Origin: Streptomyces fodineus
GTDB taxonomy: Bacteria > Actinomycetota > Actinomycetes > Streptomycetales > Streptomycetaceae
Length of the DNA stretch: 64,000 nucleotides
Assembly (NCBI RefSeq): GCF_001735805.1
Contig: NZ_CP017248.1
Coordinates: forward strand, 2,852,001 to 2,916,000
Direction of reading: 5' to 3'
This document shows positions 9,562 to 18,450 of the stretch, piece by piece. Below the pieces are notes generated by a model, which made no database searches, was not told the DNA's origin, and saw only the letters and a program-made list of their open reading frames with translations. Positions within the stretch are counted from its first letter, which is position 1; every line of letters starts with the position of its first letter. Both the position numbers and the translations under genes were made by a program.

Positions 9562-9573
9562 GACGGGGCGGTT

Positions 9574-10053
9574 TCACAGGGAGGTCAGGCAGTACAGGTG
9601 TGCTCCCTCCGTCCGGGCGCGGTGGGCCAGGCCGACGAACGTGCGGATGCTGTCCTCGGCGTGCAGGTAGTCGGCGAAGTGCGCCTCGTCGAGGTCACAC
9701 GCCTGGAGCGCGAGCATCGGCACCGCGTCCTCGACCACGTCGGCCAGCGTGTCCCGCCAGGCGTCGGGCAGTTCCTCGAGGAACGTCCCGTCGTCCCAGG
9801 CGGTCCCGGACGTCACCAGCGTCTCATCGGGGTACGGCACCTCGTCCGGGTCGGGCCAGACCAGTTCGGGCCGCTCCCCGCGGGCGGGCGGTATGCCCGC
9901 CGCGAAGGCGATCAGCCGGGGCAGCGCCAGGTGAGGGTCCATGCCCCCCACATCGAGCCCGTCCACGCCCAGCCGGTCACCGTCCGGCCCGGTCACCCGC
10001 TCCACCGCCGTCCCCCGGTCGTCGGCGCGGAAGTACTCGTGCGACACGCCCAT
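9574..10053 (-). CDS. Uncharacterised protein (MGVSHEYF family)
   Basis: 159-aa soluble acidic protein starting MGVSHEYFRADDRGTAVERV, a pattern seen in Streptomyces hypothetical proteins. It has no signal peptide or membrane segment. The middle part alternates Pro/Asp/Glu-rich loops (VWPDPDEVPYPDETLVTSGTAWDDG). The start ATG at 10053 has GGAGA upstream. Convergent with the PaaX gene (12-bp gap) and 58 bp downstream of the monooxygenase gene. I do not assign a function. Confidence 0.75.
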   Translation of the reverse strand: MGVSHEYFRADDRGTAVERVTGPDGDRLGVDGLDVGGMDPHLALPRLIAFAAGIPPARGERPELVWPDPDEVPYPDETLVTSGTAWDDGTFLEELPDAWRDTLADVVEDAVPMLALQACDLDEAHFADYLHAEDSIRTFVGLAHRARTEGAHLYCLTSL

Positions 10054-10111
10054 GACGTCTCCGTTCGCCTGACTGCCCCCACGAGTCGAGTACAGCAGAC
10101 GGCACTGACAA

Positions 10112-12379
10112 TCATCCGCCGAGGGTCAACCGCGGCTTCGGGGCGTCCGTGCGCCCGGTCTGCGGGCGCCTGCTGCCCGCGCGGTAGGGAGCGGGCCAGG
10201 CGACGCCGGGGCCCTCGTACCCCTGCTCGGCCGCCGCGTGCAGCGTCCAGTGCGGGTCGTACAGGTGCGGGCGGCCCAGCGCGCACAGGTCCGTACGCCC
10301 GGCCAGGATCAGCGAGTTGACGTCGTCCCAGGACGAGATAGCGCCGACGGCGATCACCGGGACCCCGACCTCGTGCCGGATCCGGTCGGCGAACGGCGTC
10401 TGGTACGACCGCCCGAACTCCGGCCGTTCCTCGGCCACGACCTGCCCGGTGGAGACGTCGATCGCGTCGGCCCCGTGCGCGGCGAAGGCGCGGGCGACCC
10501 CGACCGCGTCCTCGGCGGTCGTACCGCCCTCGGCCCAGTCCGTGGCCGAGATGCGGACCGTCATGGGCCGCTCCGCCGGCCACACCGCGCGTACGGCGTC
10601 GAAGACCTCCAGCGGGAACCTCAGCCGCCGCTCCGGCGAGCCGCCGTAGGCGTCGGTGCGCCGGTTGGTGAGCGGGGAGAGGAAGCCGGAGAGCAGATAG
10701 CCGTGTGCGCAGTGCAGCTCCAGCAGGTCGAACCCGGCTCGGGCGGCCCGCCAGGCGGCGGCCGTGAACTGCTCGCGGATGTCGGTGAGTTGGGCACGGG
10801 AGAGCTGGCGCGGGGTCTGGCTGCCCGGCTTGTACGGCAGCGGGGAGGCGGCGACGAGGGGCCAGTTGCCGTGGGGCAACGGCTCGTCCATGCCCTCCCA
10901 CATCAGCTTCGTGGAGCCCTTGCGGCCGGAGTGACCGAGCTGGACGCCGATCGCGGTGCCGGGGGCCTGGCCGTGCACGAAGTCGGTGACGCGCCGCCAC
11001 GCCTCGGCCTGCCGGCCGGTGTAGAGCCCGGCGCAGCCCGGCGTGATACGGCCCTCCTCGCTCACGCACACCATCTCGGTCATGACCAGACCGGCCCCGC
11101 CGAGGGCGCGGGAGCCGAGGTGGACCAGGTGGAAGTCGCCGGGGACGCCGTCGGTGGCGGAGTACATGTCCATCGGCGACACCACGACCCGGTTGCGCAG
11201 GGTCAGGCCGCGCAGCCGGAACGGGGTGAACATCGGGGGTGTGCCGGGCGGGCAGCCGAACTCGCGCTCGACCGCCTCGGTGAAGTGGGCGTCGCGCAGC
11301 CGGAGGTTGTCGTGGGTGACGCGGCGGCTGCGGGTGAGCAGGTTGAAGGCGAACTGGCGGGGCGGCTGGCCGAGGTGGAGGGGGAGGTTCTCGAACCATT
11401 CGAGGCTGGCGCGGGCGGCCCGCTGGGTGGAGGCGACGACGGGTTTGCGCTCCTCCTCGTAGGCCGCCAGCGCGCTGGGGACGTCCGGCTGTTCCTGGAG
11501 ACAGGCGGCGAGGGCGAGGGCGTCCTCGACGGCGAGTTTGGTGCCGGAGCCGATGGAGAAGTGGGCGGTGTGCGCGGCGTCGCCGAGGAGGACGACGTTG
11601 CCGTGCGACCAGCAGGCGTTGACCACCGTACGGAAGGTGGTCCACGTCGAGTTGTTGGAGTGCAGCGAGCGGCCGCGAAGAGCGTCGGGGAAGATCTTGG
11701 CGCAGCGCTCGATGGACTCGTGCGGGGCGACTTCGTCGAATCCCGCCGCCTTCCAGACCTCCTCGCGCATCTCGACGATCACGGTGGAGGCGTCGGACGC
11801 ATAGGGGTAGCCGTGCAGTTGCATGACGCCGTGTTCGGTCTCGGCGATCTCGAAGCGGAAGGCGTCGAAGGGGAAGTCCGCGGCGAGCCAGATGTAGCGG
11901 CAGCGGTGCGTCGTCACCTGGGGGGTGAACACATCGGCGTAGGTGTCGCGGGTGGTGCTGTGCACTCCGTCGGCGGCTACGACGAGGTCGTACTCCGCCG
12001 CCAGCACGTCCGGGTGCGGCGCCTCGGCGGAGAACTTCAGCCCCACTCCGAGCGCGCGGCAGCGTTCTTGCAGGATCCCGAGGAGGCGACGGCGGCCCAG
12101 CGCCGCGAAACCGTGGCCTCCGGAGCGGTGCCGTACACCTCGGTGCGTGATGTCGATGTCGTCCCAGCGGACGAAGTGCTCCTGCAGCGCCTCGTACACC
12201 ACGGGGTCGGCATGTTCGATGCCGCCCAGCGTTTCGTCGGACAGGACCACCCCGAAGCCGAAGGTGACGTCCGGGGCGTTGCGCTCCCAGACGGTGACCT
12301 CACGGGTGGGATCGAGCCGCTTGAGCAGCGCTGCCGCGTACAGGCCACCGGGGCCACCGCCGATGATCGCCACGCGCAT
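10112..12379 (-). CDS. Fused flavin monooxygenase / old-yellow-enzyme reductase acting on an aryl-CoA
   Basis: 755-aa bifunctional flavoprotein. Residues 1 to about 370 form a class-A FAD monooxygenase (MRVAIIGGGPGGLYAAALLK, then GDAAHTAHFSIGSGTKLAVEDALAL). Residues about 390 to 755 form an old yellow enzyme FMN barrel (FTPFRLRGLTLRNRVVVSPMDMYSA, GVQLGHSGRKGS, ELHCAHGYLLSGFLSPLTNRR, DAYGGS). The same fusion is known in 2-aminobenzoyl-CoA monooxygenase/reductase and in proteins annotated salicylyl-CoA 5-hydroxylase/oxidoreductase. The expected chemistry is 5-hydroxylation followed by ring reduction without a dioxygenase. It is second in the operon after the enoyl-CoA hydratase (6-bp gap). Confidence 0.92.
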   Translation of the reverse strand: MRVAIIGGGPGGLYAAALLKRLDPTREVTVWERNAPDVTFGFGVVLSDETLGGIEHADPVVYEALQEHFVRWDDIDITHRGVRHRSGGHGFAALGRRRLLGILQERCRALGVGLKFSAEAPHPDVLAAEYDLVVAADGVHSTTRDTYADVFTPQVTTHRCRYIWLAADFPFDAFRFEIAETEHGVMQLHGYPYASDASTVIVEMREEVWKAAGFDEVAPHESIERCAKIFPDALRGRSLHSNNSTWTTFRTVVNACWSHGNVVLLGDAAHTAHFSIGSGTKLAVEDALALAACLQEQPDVPSALAAYEEERKPVVASTQRAARASLEWFENLPLHLGQPPRQFAFNLLTRSRRVTHDNLRLRDAHFTEAVEREFGCPPGTPPMFTPFRLRGLTLRNRVVVSPMDMYSATDGVPGDFHLVHLGSRALGGAGLVMTEMVCVSEEGRITPGCAGLYTGRQAEAWRRVTDFVHGQAPGTAIGVQLGHSGRKGSTKLMWEGMDEPLPHGNWPLVAASPLPYKPGSQTPRQLSRAQLTDIREQFTAAAWRAARAGFDLLELHCAHGYLLSGFLSPLTNRRTDAYGGSPERRLRFPLEVFDAVRAVWPAERPMTVRISATDWAEGGTTAEDAVGVARAFAAHGADAIDVSTGQVVAEERPEFGRSYQTPFADRIRHEVGVPVIAVGAISSWDDVNSLILAGRTDLCALGRPHLYDPHWTLHAAAEQGYEGPGVAWPAPYRAGSRRPQTGRTDAPKPRLTLGG

Positions 12380-12385
12380 GAAGGC

Positions 12386-13213
12386 TCACCTCCCCCGCCA
12401 CTTCGGCGGGCGCTTCTCCGTGAAGGCCGCGTGGAACTCGGCGTAGTCCTCGCCGTTCATCAGCAACGCCTGGGTCGAGGCGTCCAGCTCGATCGAGGCC
12501 GCCAGGGGCATGTCCAGTTCGGCCGTCAGCAGGGCCTTCGTCTGGGCGTACGCCAGGGCGGGGCCGTCGGCCAGGCGGCGGGCCAGCGTCAGCGCGGCCT
12601 CGTCCGCCCGGCCCTCTTCCGTCAGTTCGCTGATCAGGCCGATGCGCTCGGCCTCGGGGGCCCGGACCGGTTCGCCCAGCATGAGCAGGCGGGTGGCGTG
12701 GCCGAGGCCGACGACGCGGGGCAGCAGATAGGCCGCGCCCATGTCACCGCCGGACAGGCCGACGCGGGTGAAGAGGAAGGCGAAGCGGGCGCTCGGGTCG
12801 GCCACGCGGAAGTCGGCGGCGAGGGCGAGGACCGCTCCGGCGCCGGCCGCCACGCCGTGCACCGCCGCGATCACCGGAAACGGGCACTCCCTGATCGCCC
12901 GGACGACCTGGCCGGTCATCCGGTTGAAGTCGAGCAACCGGGCGGTGTCCATGGCGAGGGTGGCGCCGATGATCTCCTCGACATCGCCGCCGGAGCAGAA
13001 GCCCCGCCCCTCGCCGGCCAGTACCAGGGCGCGTACGGCGCGCTCCCGGGACAGCTCGGCCAGCAGATCGCGCAGGTCGGCGTAGGCGCCGAAGGTGAGC
13101 GCGTTGAGTTTCTCGGGGCGGGTGAGGGTGACGGTGGCGACCCCGTCGGCGAGCTGGACCCGCAGATGTCCCCAGTCGGAGGTGCGGGCGGCGGAGCCGG
13201 TGAAGGGACTCAT
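12386..13213 (-). CDS. Enoyl-CoA hydratase/isomerase (crotonase) family protein
   Basis: 275-aa crotonase-fold enzyme. The start at 13213 has GGGAGG upstream; the longer reading is not needed. Motifs: VTLTRPEKLNALTFGAY, the oxyanion-hole segment GRGFCSGGDVEEI, PVIAAVHGVAAGAGAVLALAADFRVA, and SGGDMGAAYLLPRVVG, where the first catalytic Glu of classical hydratases appears replaced (Asp nearby), while GEPVRAPEAERIGL keeps the second acidic position. It may therefore be an isomerase or ring hydrolase rather than a simple hydratase. First gene of the monooxygenase operon. Confidence 0.9.
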   Translation of the reverse strand: MSPFTGSAARTSDWGHLRVQLADGVATVTLTRPEKLNALTFGAYADLRDLLAELSRERAVRALVLAGEGRGFCSGGDVEEIIGATLAMDTARLLDFNRMTGQVVRAIRECPFPVIAAVHGVAAGAGAVLALAADFRVADPSARFAFLFTRVGLSGGDMGAAYLLPRVVGLGHATRLLMLGEPVRAPEAERIGLISELTEEGRADEAALTLARRLADGPALAYAQTKALLTAELDMPLAASIELDASTQALLMNGEDYAEFHAAFTEKRPPKWRGR

Positions 13214-13265
13214 GACGTGCGGCCTCCCTTGGGCGGCGGTGCCGTACGTTGCGCTGTCCCACGAA

Positions 13266-13293
13266 GTTATCACTTCTTTGTGACTGTCGTCAC
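13266..13293. promoter_or_regulatory. Conserved promoter/operator element, copy 2
   Basis: GTTATC, nine bases, then TGACTGTCGTCAC: the same as 7019-7046 except for one base in the second block. Read toward the enoyl-CoA hydratase gene it gives GTGACG, 16 bases, GATAAC. It lies 53 bp upstream of that gene's start. Best explained as the second promoter controlled by the PaaX-type regulator. Confidence 0.55.
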
Positions 13294-13509
13294 GAGTGCG
13301 CGACACGGGTCGGCCGATCGGCCGGGTCCGGTCACGTGCGTCACCGGTCCTCGACAGCGCCGTAACAGTGGGCACGGACCTGCGAGCCGGGCCGTTCGCC
13401 GGGGTAAGCCGCCGGTACCGGGGCCGAAAGTCCCGGGCGAAGCCCGTCGACCGCCGGTAAGGGGCGGGCCCGTACCATTCCTACAGTCGAAAGCAGGACA
13501 GCCTGCTCC

Positions 13510-13965
13510 ATGAACGGACTCGCCTTGCACGAACGCCCCGCCGCATCGGCCTCCTGGCGCATCGCACTGCCGCACACCGCCGCGGCGGTGCCCGTGGCGC
13601 GTGCCCTGGTGCGCACGGCCCTCGCCGAGGTGGAGCACCCGGCCGACTGCGACACCGCGGAACTGCTCACCGCGGAGCTGGTGGCCAACGCGGTGGAGCA
13701 CACCGCCGGGCGCGGCCCGATAGAGCTGGTGGTGGAGCTGTTGCCGAGCGGCTGCCAGGTCGAGGTGCACGACCCGGACCCGGCGCCGCCCGGCCGGCTG
13801 ACCGCGCCGGTGGTCGAGGAGCCCGACGTCTGGCAGGAGGGCGGGCGCGGGCTGCTGCTGATCCGCGCCCTCAGCTCGTCCTGCGGTCACCGCCCCACCC
13901 CGTCGGGCAAGGCGGTGTGGTTCAGACTGCCTGCGGTTCCCGCTCAGCGGCGGCGCTCGGCGTGA
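13510..13965 (+). CDS. HATPase anti-sigma/serine-kinase-like protein (RsbW type)
   Basis: 151-aa single-domain ATP-binding protein of the HATPase_c_2 class, abundant in Streptomyces and related to RsbW anti-sigma kinases. N-box ELVANAVEHT and G-box QEGGRGLLLIRAL are intact. There is no sensor domain, so it probably partners with an anti-sigma antagonist or PP2C phosphatase encoded elsewhere. Its last 44 bp overlap the 3' end of the convergent amino-acid permease gene. Confidence 0.85.
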   Translation: MNGLALHERPAASASWRIALPHTAAAVPVARALVRTALAEVEHPADCDTAELLTAELVANAVEHTAGRGPIELVVELLPSGCQVEVHDPDPAPPGRLTAPVVEEPDVWQEGGRGLLLIRALSSSCGHRPTPSGKAVWFRLPAVPAQRRRSA

Positions 13966-15370
13966 CCTCGGGGGCCGCCTCGGCCAGCGTGGAGTGCCGG
14001 CGGCCGTAGCCGACGTAGATCAGCAGGCCGACCGCGAGGAACACGGCGAACTGGATCCAGGTCTGCCAGCCCGTCTCGTACATCAGGTACAGGCAGAACG
14101 CGACGCCGAGCAGCGGGCCCACCGGGTACAGCGGCACACGGAAGCTGCGGGTGAGGCCCGGCTCGCGGCGGCGCAGGGCGATCACGGCGATGTTGACGAC
14201 GGCCATGACGGCGAGCGTGCCGATGGTGCACAGGTTCATCACGGCGTCGAGGGAGGCGAAGGCCGCCGGGAGGGCGAAGACGAGGGCGACGATCAGCGTG
14301 CCGGCCACCGGGGTGGAGGTCTTCGGGCTGACCTTCTCGAAGACGCGCGGGATCAGGCCGTCCCGGGACATCGACATCAGGATGCGGGTCTGGCCGTACA
14401 TCACCGCGAGGACGACCGAGGCGATGGCGACGACCGCGCCGAAGGCGATCACCCCGCCGCCGACGGCCGAGCCGGTGACCTCGTTGACGACGTAGGACAG
14501 GGCGGCGGGGCGGCCGGCGACCTGCTTGCCGCCGATGGCGCCGATCGCGGCGAGCGCGACCGCGCAGTACAGCAGGGTCACGATGCCCATGCAGACCATG
14601 ATCGCGACCGGGATGTCCCGGCGCGGGTTCTTCGCCTCCTCGCCGGCCGTGGTGATCGCGTCGAAGCCGATGTAGGAGAAGAACGCGGCCGTGGTGCCCG
14701 CGCCGATGCCGCCGAGGCCGGCCGGCGAGAACGGGGTGAGGTTGCCGTGCTTGAAGGCGCTGTAGCCGATGGCGCAGAAGGCCAGCAGGATGACGAGCTT
14801 GACCGCGGCCATGGCGGCGGTCGCCCGGGCGCTCTCGCGCACCCCGCGCACCAGCAGCACCGAGGCCATGGCGATGACGATCACGGCCGGGAGGTTGATG
14901 ACCCCGCCGTCGCCCGGGCCCGCGGACAGCGCGGCCGGGAGCTGCACGCCGGTGAGGCTGTGCAGCAGCTCGTTGACGTACTGGCTCCAGCCGACGGCGA
15001 CGGCCGAGATGGAGATGCCGTACTCCAGCAGCAGGCACCAGCCGACCAGGAAGGCGGTGGACTCGCCGAGCCCGGCGTAGGCGAAGGAGTACGAGGAGCC
15101 GGAGACCGGGATCGCGCCGCCCAGCTCCGCGAAGGAGAAGGCGGTGAAGACGCAGGTGATCGCGGCGAGGACGAAGGAGACGACGACGGCGGGACCGGCC
15201 TGGGCGACGGAGTCGGAGAGGCCGACGAAGATGCCGGTGCCGACGATGGCGCCGACGCCGAAGCAGATGAGCTGGAAGAGGCCCATCGTGCGCTTCAGGC
15301 CGTGTCCCTCACGGTCGGCGCCGGATTCGGCGAGCAGCAGGTGCGGGGACTTGATACGGGGAGCGGGCAT
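13922..15370 (-). CDS. Cationic-type amino acid permease (APC superfamily)
   Basis: 482-aa polytopic transporter with about 12 helices. It begins with a short cytoplasmic tail (MPAPRIKSPHLLLAES) and the APC signature GLFQLICFGVGAIVGTGIFVGL; later AFFSYIGFDAITTAGEEAKNPRRDIP is typical of the CAT/YfnA family. The start ATG at 15370 is chosen because the ORF extension upstream overlaps the arcB coding region. Placed after arcA and arcB, it is probably an arginine or arginine/ornithine transporter; the substrate is inferred from context. Confidence 0.9.
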   Translation of the reverse strand: MPAPRIKSPHLLLAESGADREGHGLKRTMGLFQLICFGVGAIVGTGIFVGLSDSVAQAGPAVVVSFVLAAITCVFTAFSFAELGGAIPVSGSSYSFAYAGLGESTAFLVGWCLLLEYGISISAVAVGWSQYVNELLHSLTGVQLPAALSAGPGDGGVINLPAVIVIAMASVLLVRGVRESARATAAMAAVKLVILLAFCAIGYSAFKHGNLTPFSPAGLGGIGAGTTAAFFSYIGFDAITTAGEEAKNPRRDIPVAIMVCMGIVTLLYCAVALAAIGAIGGKQVAGRPAALSYVVNEVTGSAVGGGVIAFGAVVAIASVVLAVMYGQTRILMSMSRDGLIPRVFEKVSPKTSTPVAGTLIVALVFALPAAFASLDAVMNLCTIGTLAVMAVVNIAVIALRRREPGLTRSFRVPLYPVGPLLGVAFCLYLMYETGWQTWIQFAVFLAVGLLIYVGYGRRHSTLAEAAPEVTPSAAAEREPQAV

Positions 15371-15480
15371 GCGGGTGGTGCTCGTTTCTGGGTGGTGCGG
15401 GCGACCGGGTGGGGTCGCGGCGGTGGCGCCGGGTGGGGTGGTTCCGGGCCGCCGGTCAGGATAAGGCCTGGTGACGGGGG

Positions 15481-16509
15481 TCAGGTAATGCTGTGCGAGG
15501 CACCCGCCAGGGTGGCCACGAGGACCGCCTTGATGGTGTGCATCCGGTTCTCCGCCTCGTCGAAGACGACGGAGTGCCCGGACTCGAACACCTCGTCGGT
15601 GACCTCCAGCTCGGTCAGTCCGTGCCGCTCGTGGATCTCGAGGCCGACGGCGGTGCCGAGGTCGTGGAAGGCCGGCAGACAGTGCAGGAACTTCACGTCC
15701 GGGTTGCCGGTGGCGCGCAGCACGTCCATGGTCACGGCGTACGGGCCGAGCAGCGCGATGCGCTCGTCCCAGACCTCCTTGGGCTCGCCCATCGACACCC
15801 AGACGTCGGTGGCGATGAAGTCGGCGCCGCGCACGCCCTCCAGCACGTCGTCGGTGAGCGTGAGCCGGGCGCCGGAGACGCCGGCCAGCTGCCGGGCCAC
15901 CTCGATGATCGTCTCGTCCGGCCACAGCAGCCGCGGCGCGACGATCCGGACGTCCATGCCGAGCAGGGCGCCGGTGACGAGGTAGGAGTTGCCCATGTTG
16001 TAGCGGGCGTCGCCGAGGTAGGCGAAGGCGACCTGGGTCAGGGGCTTGTCGGTGTGCTCGGTCATGGTGAGCACGTCGGCGAGCATCTGGGTGGGGTGCC
16101 ACTCGTCGGTGAGGCCGTTGTAGACGGGGACCCCGGCGTGGGCGGCCAGCTCCTCGACCACGCCCTGGCCGTGTCCGCGGTACTCGATGGCGTCGAACAT
16201 CCGGCCGAGGACCCGGGCGGTGTCCTTCACGGACTCCTTGTGCCCGATCTGCGAGCCGGACGGGTCGAGGTAGGTGGTGTGGGCGCCCTGGTCGGCGGCG
16301 GCGACCTCGAACGCGCAGCGGGTGCGCGTCGAGGTCTTCTCGAAGATCAGGGCGATGTTCCGGCCGCGCAGGTACTGCGTCTCGGCCCCCGCGTGCTTGG
16401 CGGCCTTCAGCTCGGCCGCCAGCTCGACCAGGCCGCGGAACTCCTCCCCGGTGAAGTCCAGCTCCTTGAGGAAGTGGCGGCCGGCGAGGGCGGTCGGGAC
16501 TGTCGCCAT
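15481..16509 (-). CDS. arcB: Ornithine carbamoyltransferase, catabolic context
   Basis: 342-aa transcarbamoylase. Carbamoyl-phosphate motif [11 protein letters not shown] at 60-70, [12 protein letters not shown], the HPTQ motif ([14 protein letters not shown]), [16 protein letters not shown], and the ornithine/catalytic motif HCLPAFHD are all present. Position between arginine deiminase and a permease argues for the catabolic enzyme, converting citrulline plus phosphate to ornithine and carbamoyl phosphate. No carbamate kinase gene is present, so ATP recovery must use an enzyme encoded elsewhere or the gene also serves biosynthesis. Confidence 0.95.
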   Translation of the reverse strand: MATVPTALAGRHFLKELDFTGEEFRGLVELAAELKAAKHAGAETQYLRGRNIALIFEKTSTRTRCAFEVAAADQGAHTTYLDPSGSQIGHKESVKDTARVLGRMFDAIEYRGHGQGVVEELAAHAGVPVYNGLTDEWHPTQMLADVLTMTEHTDKPLTQVAFAYLGDARYNMGNSYLVTGALLGMDVRIVAPRLLWPDETIIEVARQLAGVSGARLTLTDDVLEGVRGADFIATDVWVSMGEPKEVWDERIALLGPYAVTMDVLRATGNPDVKFLHCLPAFHDLGTAVGLEIHERHGLTELEVTDEVFESGHSVVFDEAENRMHTIKAVLVATLAGASHSIT

Positions 16510-16606
16510 GGGGGCGCTCCAGAGATGCGGGAACAGGAATTACTGGAATTCTATACGACCTCCAGCATTTATATACAGCCTCCCCGGGTCCGCTCGGTCA
16601 CACCGG
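16510..16606 (-). promoter_or_regulatory. AT-rich leader between arcA and arcB
   Basis: This 97-bp gap contains an unusually AT-rich patch for this DNA (GAATTACTGGAATTCTATAC and GCATTTATATAC). It could hold an internal promoter or an arginine-responsive operator in front of arcB. I cannot align it convincingly to an ARG box, so only the composition and position support it. Confidence 0.35.
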
Positions 16607-17830
16607 TCATACGGGATCCCGCTCGACGGGGCAGCTCATGCACCGGGGCCCGCCCCGGCCCCGGCCCAGCTCGCTGCCCGGGATCTCGATCACCTCGATG
16701 CCCTGCTTGCGCAGATGCGTGTTGGTGGTCGAGTTGCGCTCGTAGGCGACGACGACCCCGGGCTCGACGGCGAGCACGTTGCAGCCGTCGTCCCACTGCT
16801 CGCGCTCGGCGGCGTGCACGTCCTGGGTGGCGGTCAGGACGCGGATCTCGCTCAGTCCGAGGGCGGCGGCGATCGCCCGGTGCATGTGCTCCGGTGGGTG
16901 GTCGGTGACCTTGAGCTCCTTGTCGGCGGCACCCGGCTCGATGGTGTAGGAGCGGAGCATGCCGAGACCGGCGTACTGCGTGAAGACATCGCCGTCGACC
17001 ATCGACATCACGGTGTCGAGGTGCATGAGGGCGCGCTTCTTGGGCATGTCGAGCGCGACGATCGTGCGCGCCGACCCGGCCGCGAACAGCTTGTGCGCGA
17101 GCATCTCCACGGCCTGCGGGGTGGTGCGCTCGCTCATGCCGATGAGCACGGCGCCGTTGCCGATGACGAGGACGTCCCCGCCCTCGATGGTGGACGGGTA
17201 GTCGGCCTGCCCCTCGGACCAGATGTGGAAGGCCTCGCCGCGAAAGAGCGGGTGGTGCCGGTAGATCGCCTCGAAGTGGACGGTCTCGCGCTGCCGCGCC
17301 GGCCAGCGCATGGCGTTGATGGAGACACCGTCGTAGATCCAGGCGGAGGTGTCCCGGGTGAAGAGGTGGTTGGGCAGCGGGTCGAGGAGGAAGTCGTCGA
17401 GGTCCATCACATGGAAGCGCACGGAGATCGGCTCCTCGTGCGCCTGCAGGAACTCCCGCTTGGTCATCCCGCCGACCAGGGCCTCGGTCAGTTCGCGCGC
17501 GGGCAGGGCCTCGAAGGCGGCCCGGAGGTGGTCGGTGGCGAGCGGGCCGTACTCCTTCTCGTCGAAGACCCGGTCCAGGACGAGCGCCCGCGCGGCCGGG
17601 ATCTCCAGCGCCTCCGCGAGCAGGTCGCCGAAGAGGTGGACCTCGACTCCGCGGTCGCGCAGGGCATCGGCGAACCCGTCGTGCTCGGCGCGCGCCCGGC
17701 GCACCCACAGCACGTCGTCGAAGAGGAGGGTGTCCTTGTTACTGGGGGTGAGCCTTTTGAGCTCCAGGTCGGGCCGGTGCAGGATCACCCTGCGCAGCCG
17801 CCCGGCCTCGGAGTCGACGTGGTATGCCAT
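16607..17830 (-). CDS. arcA: Arginine deiminase
   Basis: 407-aa arginine deiminase, converting arginine to citrulline and ammonia. Guanidine-binding and catalytic motifs are intact: FTRDTSAWI (Asp), [16 protein letters not shown] (Asp), [12 protein letters not shown] (His) and [10 protein letters not shown] with the nucleophilic Cys at about 397. [21 protein letters not shown] is the usual N-terminus, so I use ATG 17830, though its GGAGG is very close; a GTG 33 bp upstream is the alternative. First gene of the arcA-arcB-permease operon. Confidence 0.95.
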   Translation of the reverse strand: MAYHVDSEAGRLRRVILHRPDLELKRLTPSNKDTLLFDDVLWVRRARAEHDGFADALRDRGVEVHLFGDLLAEALEIPAARALVLDRVFDEKEYGPLATDHLRAAFEALPARELTEALVGGMTKREFLQAHEEPISVRFHVMDLDDFLLDPLPNHLFTRDTSAWIYDGVSINAMRWPARQRETVHFEAIYRHHPLFRGEAFHIWSEGQADYPSTIEGGDVLVIGNGAVLIGMSERTTPQAVEMLAHKLFAAGSARTIVALDMPKKRALMHLDTVMSMVDGDVFTQYAGLGMLRSYTIEPGAADKELKVTDHPPEHMHRAIAAALGLSEIRVLTATQDVHAAEREQWDDGCNVLAVEPGVVVAYERNSTTNTHLRKQGIEVIEIPGSELGRGRGGPRCMSCPVERDPV

Positions 17831-17919
17831 GCCTCCATCCTGGCCGTAGCCGCCCGTCTTCACGCCCTTGTCGACCGTTTCCGACCCTTCCCTTTTTCAT
17901 CTTATTGACGAGAAGCGGG

Positions 17920-18450
17920 TCAGATCGCGGTGCAGGGGACCGGCCAGCGCCGGATGCGCGGGGGCAGGGCCACCGCCCAGCCTCCGGCGGCCAGCACCAG
18001 CCGTTCGGCGACGAGGAGATCCACGGCCTCCCGGTCGGCCGCGTGGAGCGGCGTGGGTTCCTGGAGGCGGAGGAAGACGGCGAGGAGTCCGGGGTGGTCG
18101 AGGGTGAGCCGTACGGCCGTGCCCCGCTCCCTGCGGTCCAGGACCGTCACGAACCCGGGCCCGCGGCGGTGGTAGAGCGCGCCGTACCGGTATCCGGCCC
18201 GCCAGGACGTCAACTCGCCTTCGCTCCCCGGCAGTTCGGCGGGCGGCGGCAGATGGCGCAGGACACCGGCGTCGTACGACGGCCTGCCCGTCGCCCGCCA
18301 GGTCACCTCCAGGCCCTGGCTCAGGCACTCGCGCAGGAAGCGCACCGCCTCCGCCGTCCGACGGTCCGCGCCGCTCAGGTCCAGCGGCTCGGCCACCTCG
18401 ACCCGCCGCCCGGTGAGCCGGTACGCCACGGTGGCGGACAGCGGGGTCAT
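17920..18450 (-). CDS. DUF5825-like protein of the RiPP locus
   Basis: 176-aa protein starting MTPLSATVAYRLTGRRVEVAEPLDLSGADRRTAEAVRFLREC. Its ATG overlaps the stop of the radical SAM gene (ATGA), so it is translationally coupled. I recognise it as a DUF5825-type protein, a family found beside RiPP radical SAM C-methyltransferases in Streptomyces. It has no signal peptide or membrane segment and no motif I can tie to catalysis. A role as leader-peptide binder or accessory factor is speculation from context. Confidence 0.8.
   Translation of the reverse strand: MTPLSATVAYRLTGRRVEVAEPLDLSGADRRTAEAVRFLRECLSQGLEVTWRATGRPSYDAGVLRHLPPPAELPGSEGELTSWRAGYRYGALYHRRGPGFVTVLDRRERGTAVRLTLDHPGLLAVFLRLQEPTPLHAADREAVDLLVAERLVLAAGGWAVALPPRIRRWPVPCTAI

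Noticed and set aside
10238..13513. 1091-aa plus-strand ORF
   Set aside because: It is antisense to the monooxygenase and hydratase genes, has biased Gly/Val/Arg/Glu composition and no domain; the minus-strand proteins show clear family motifs.
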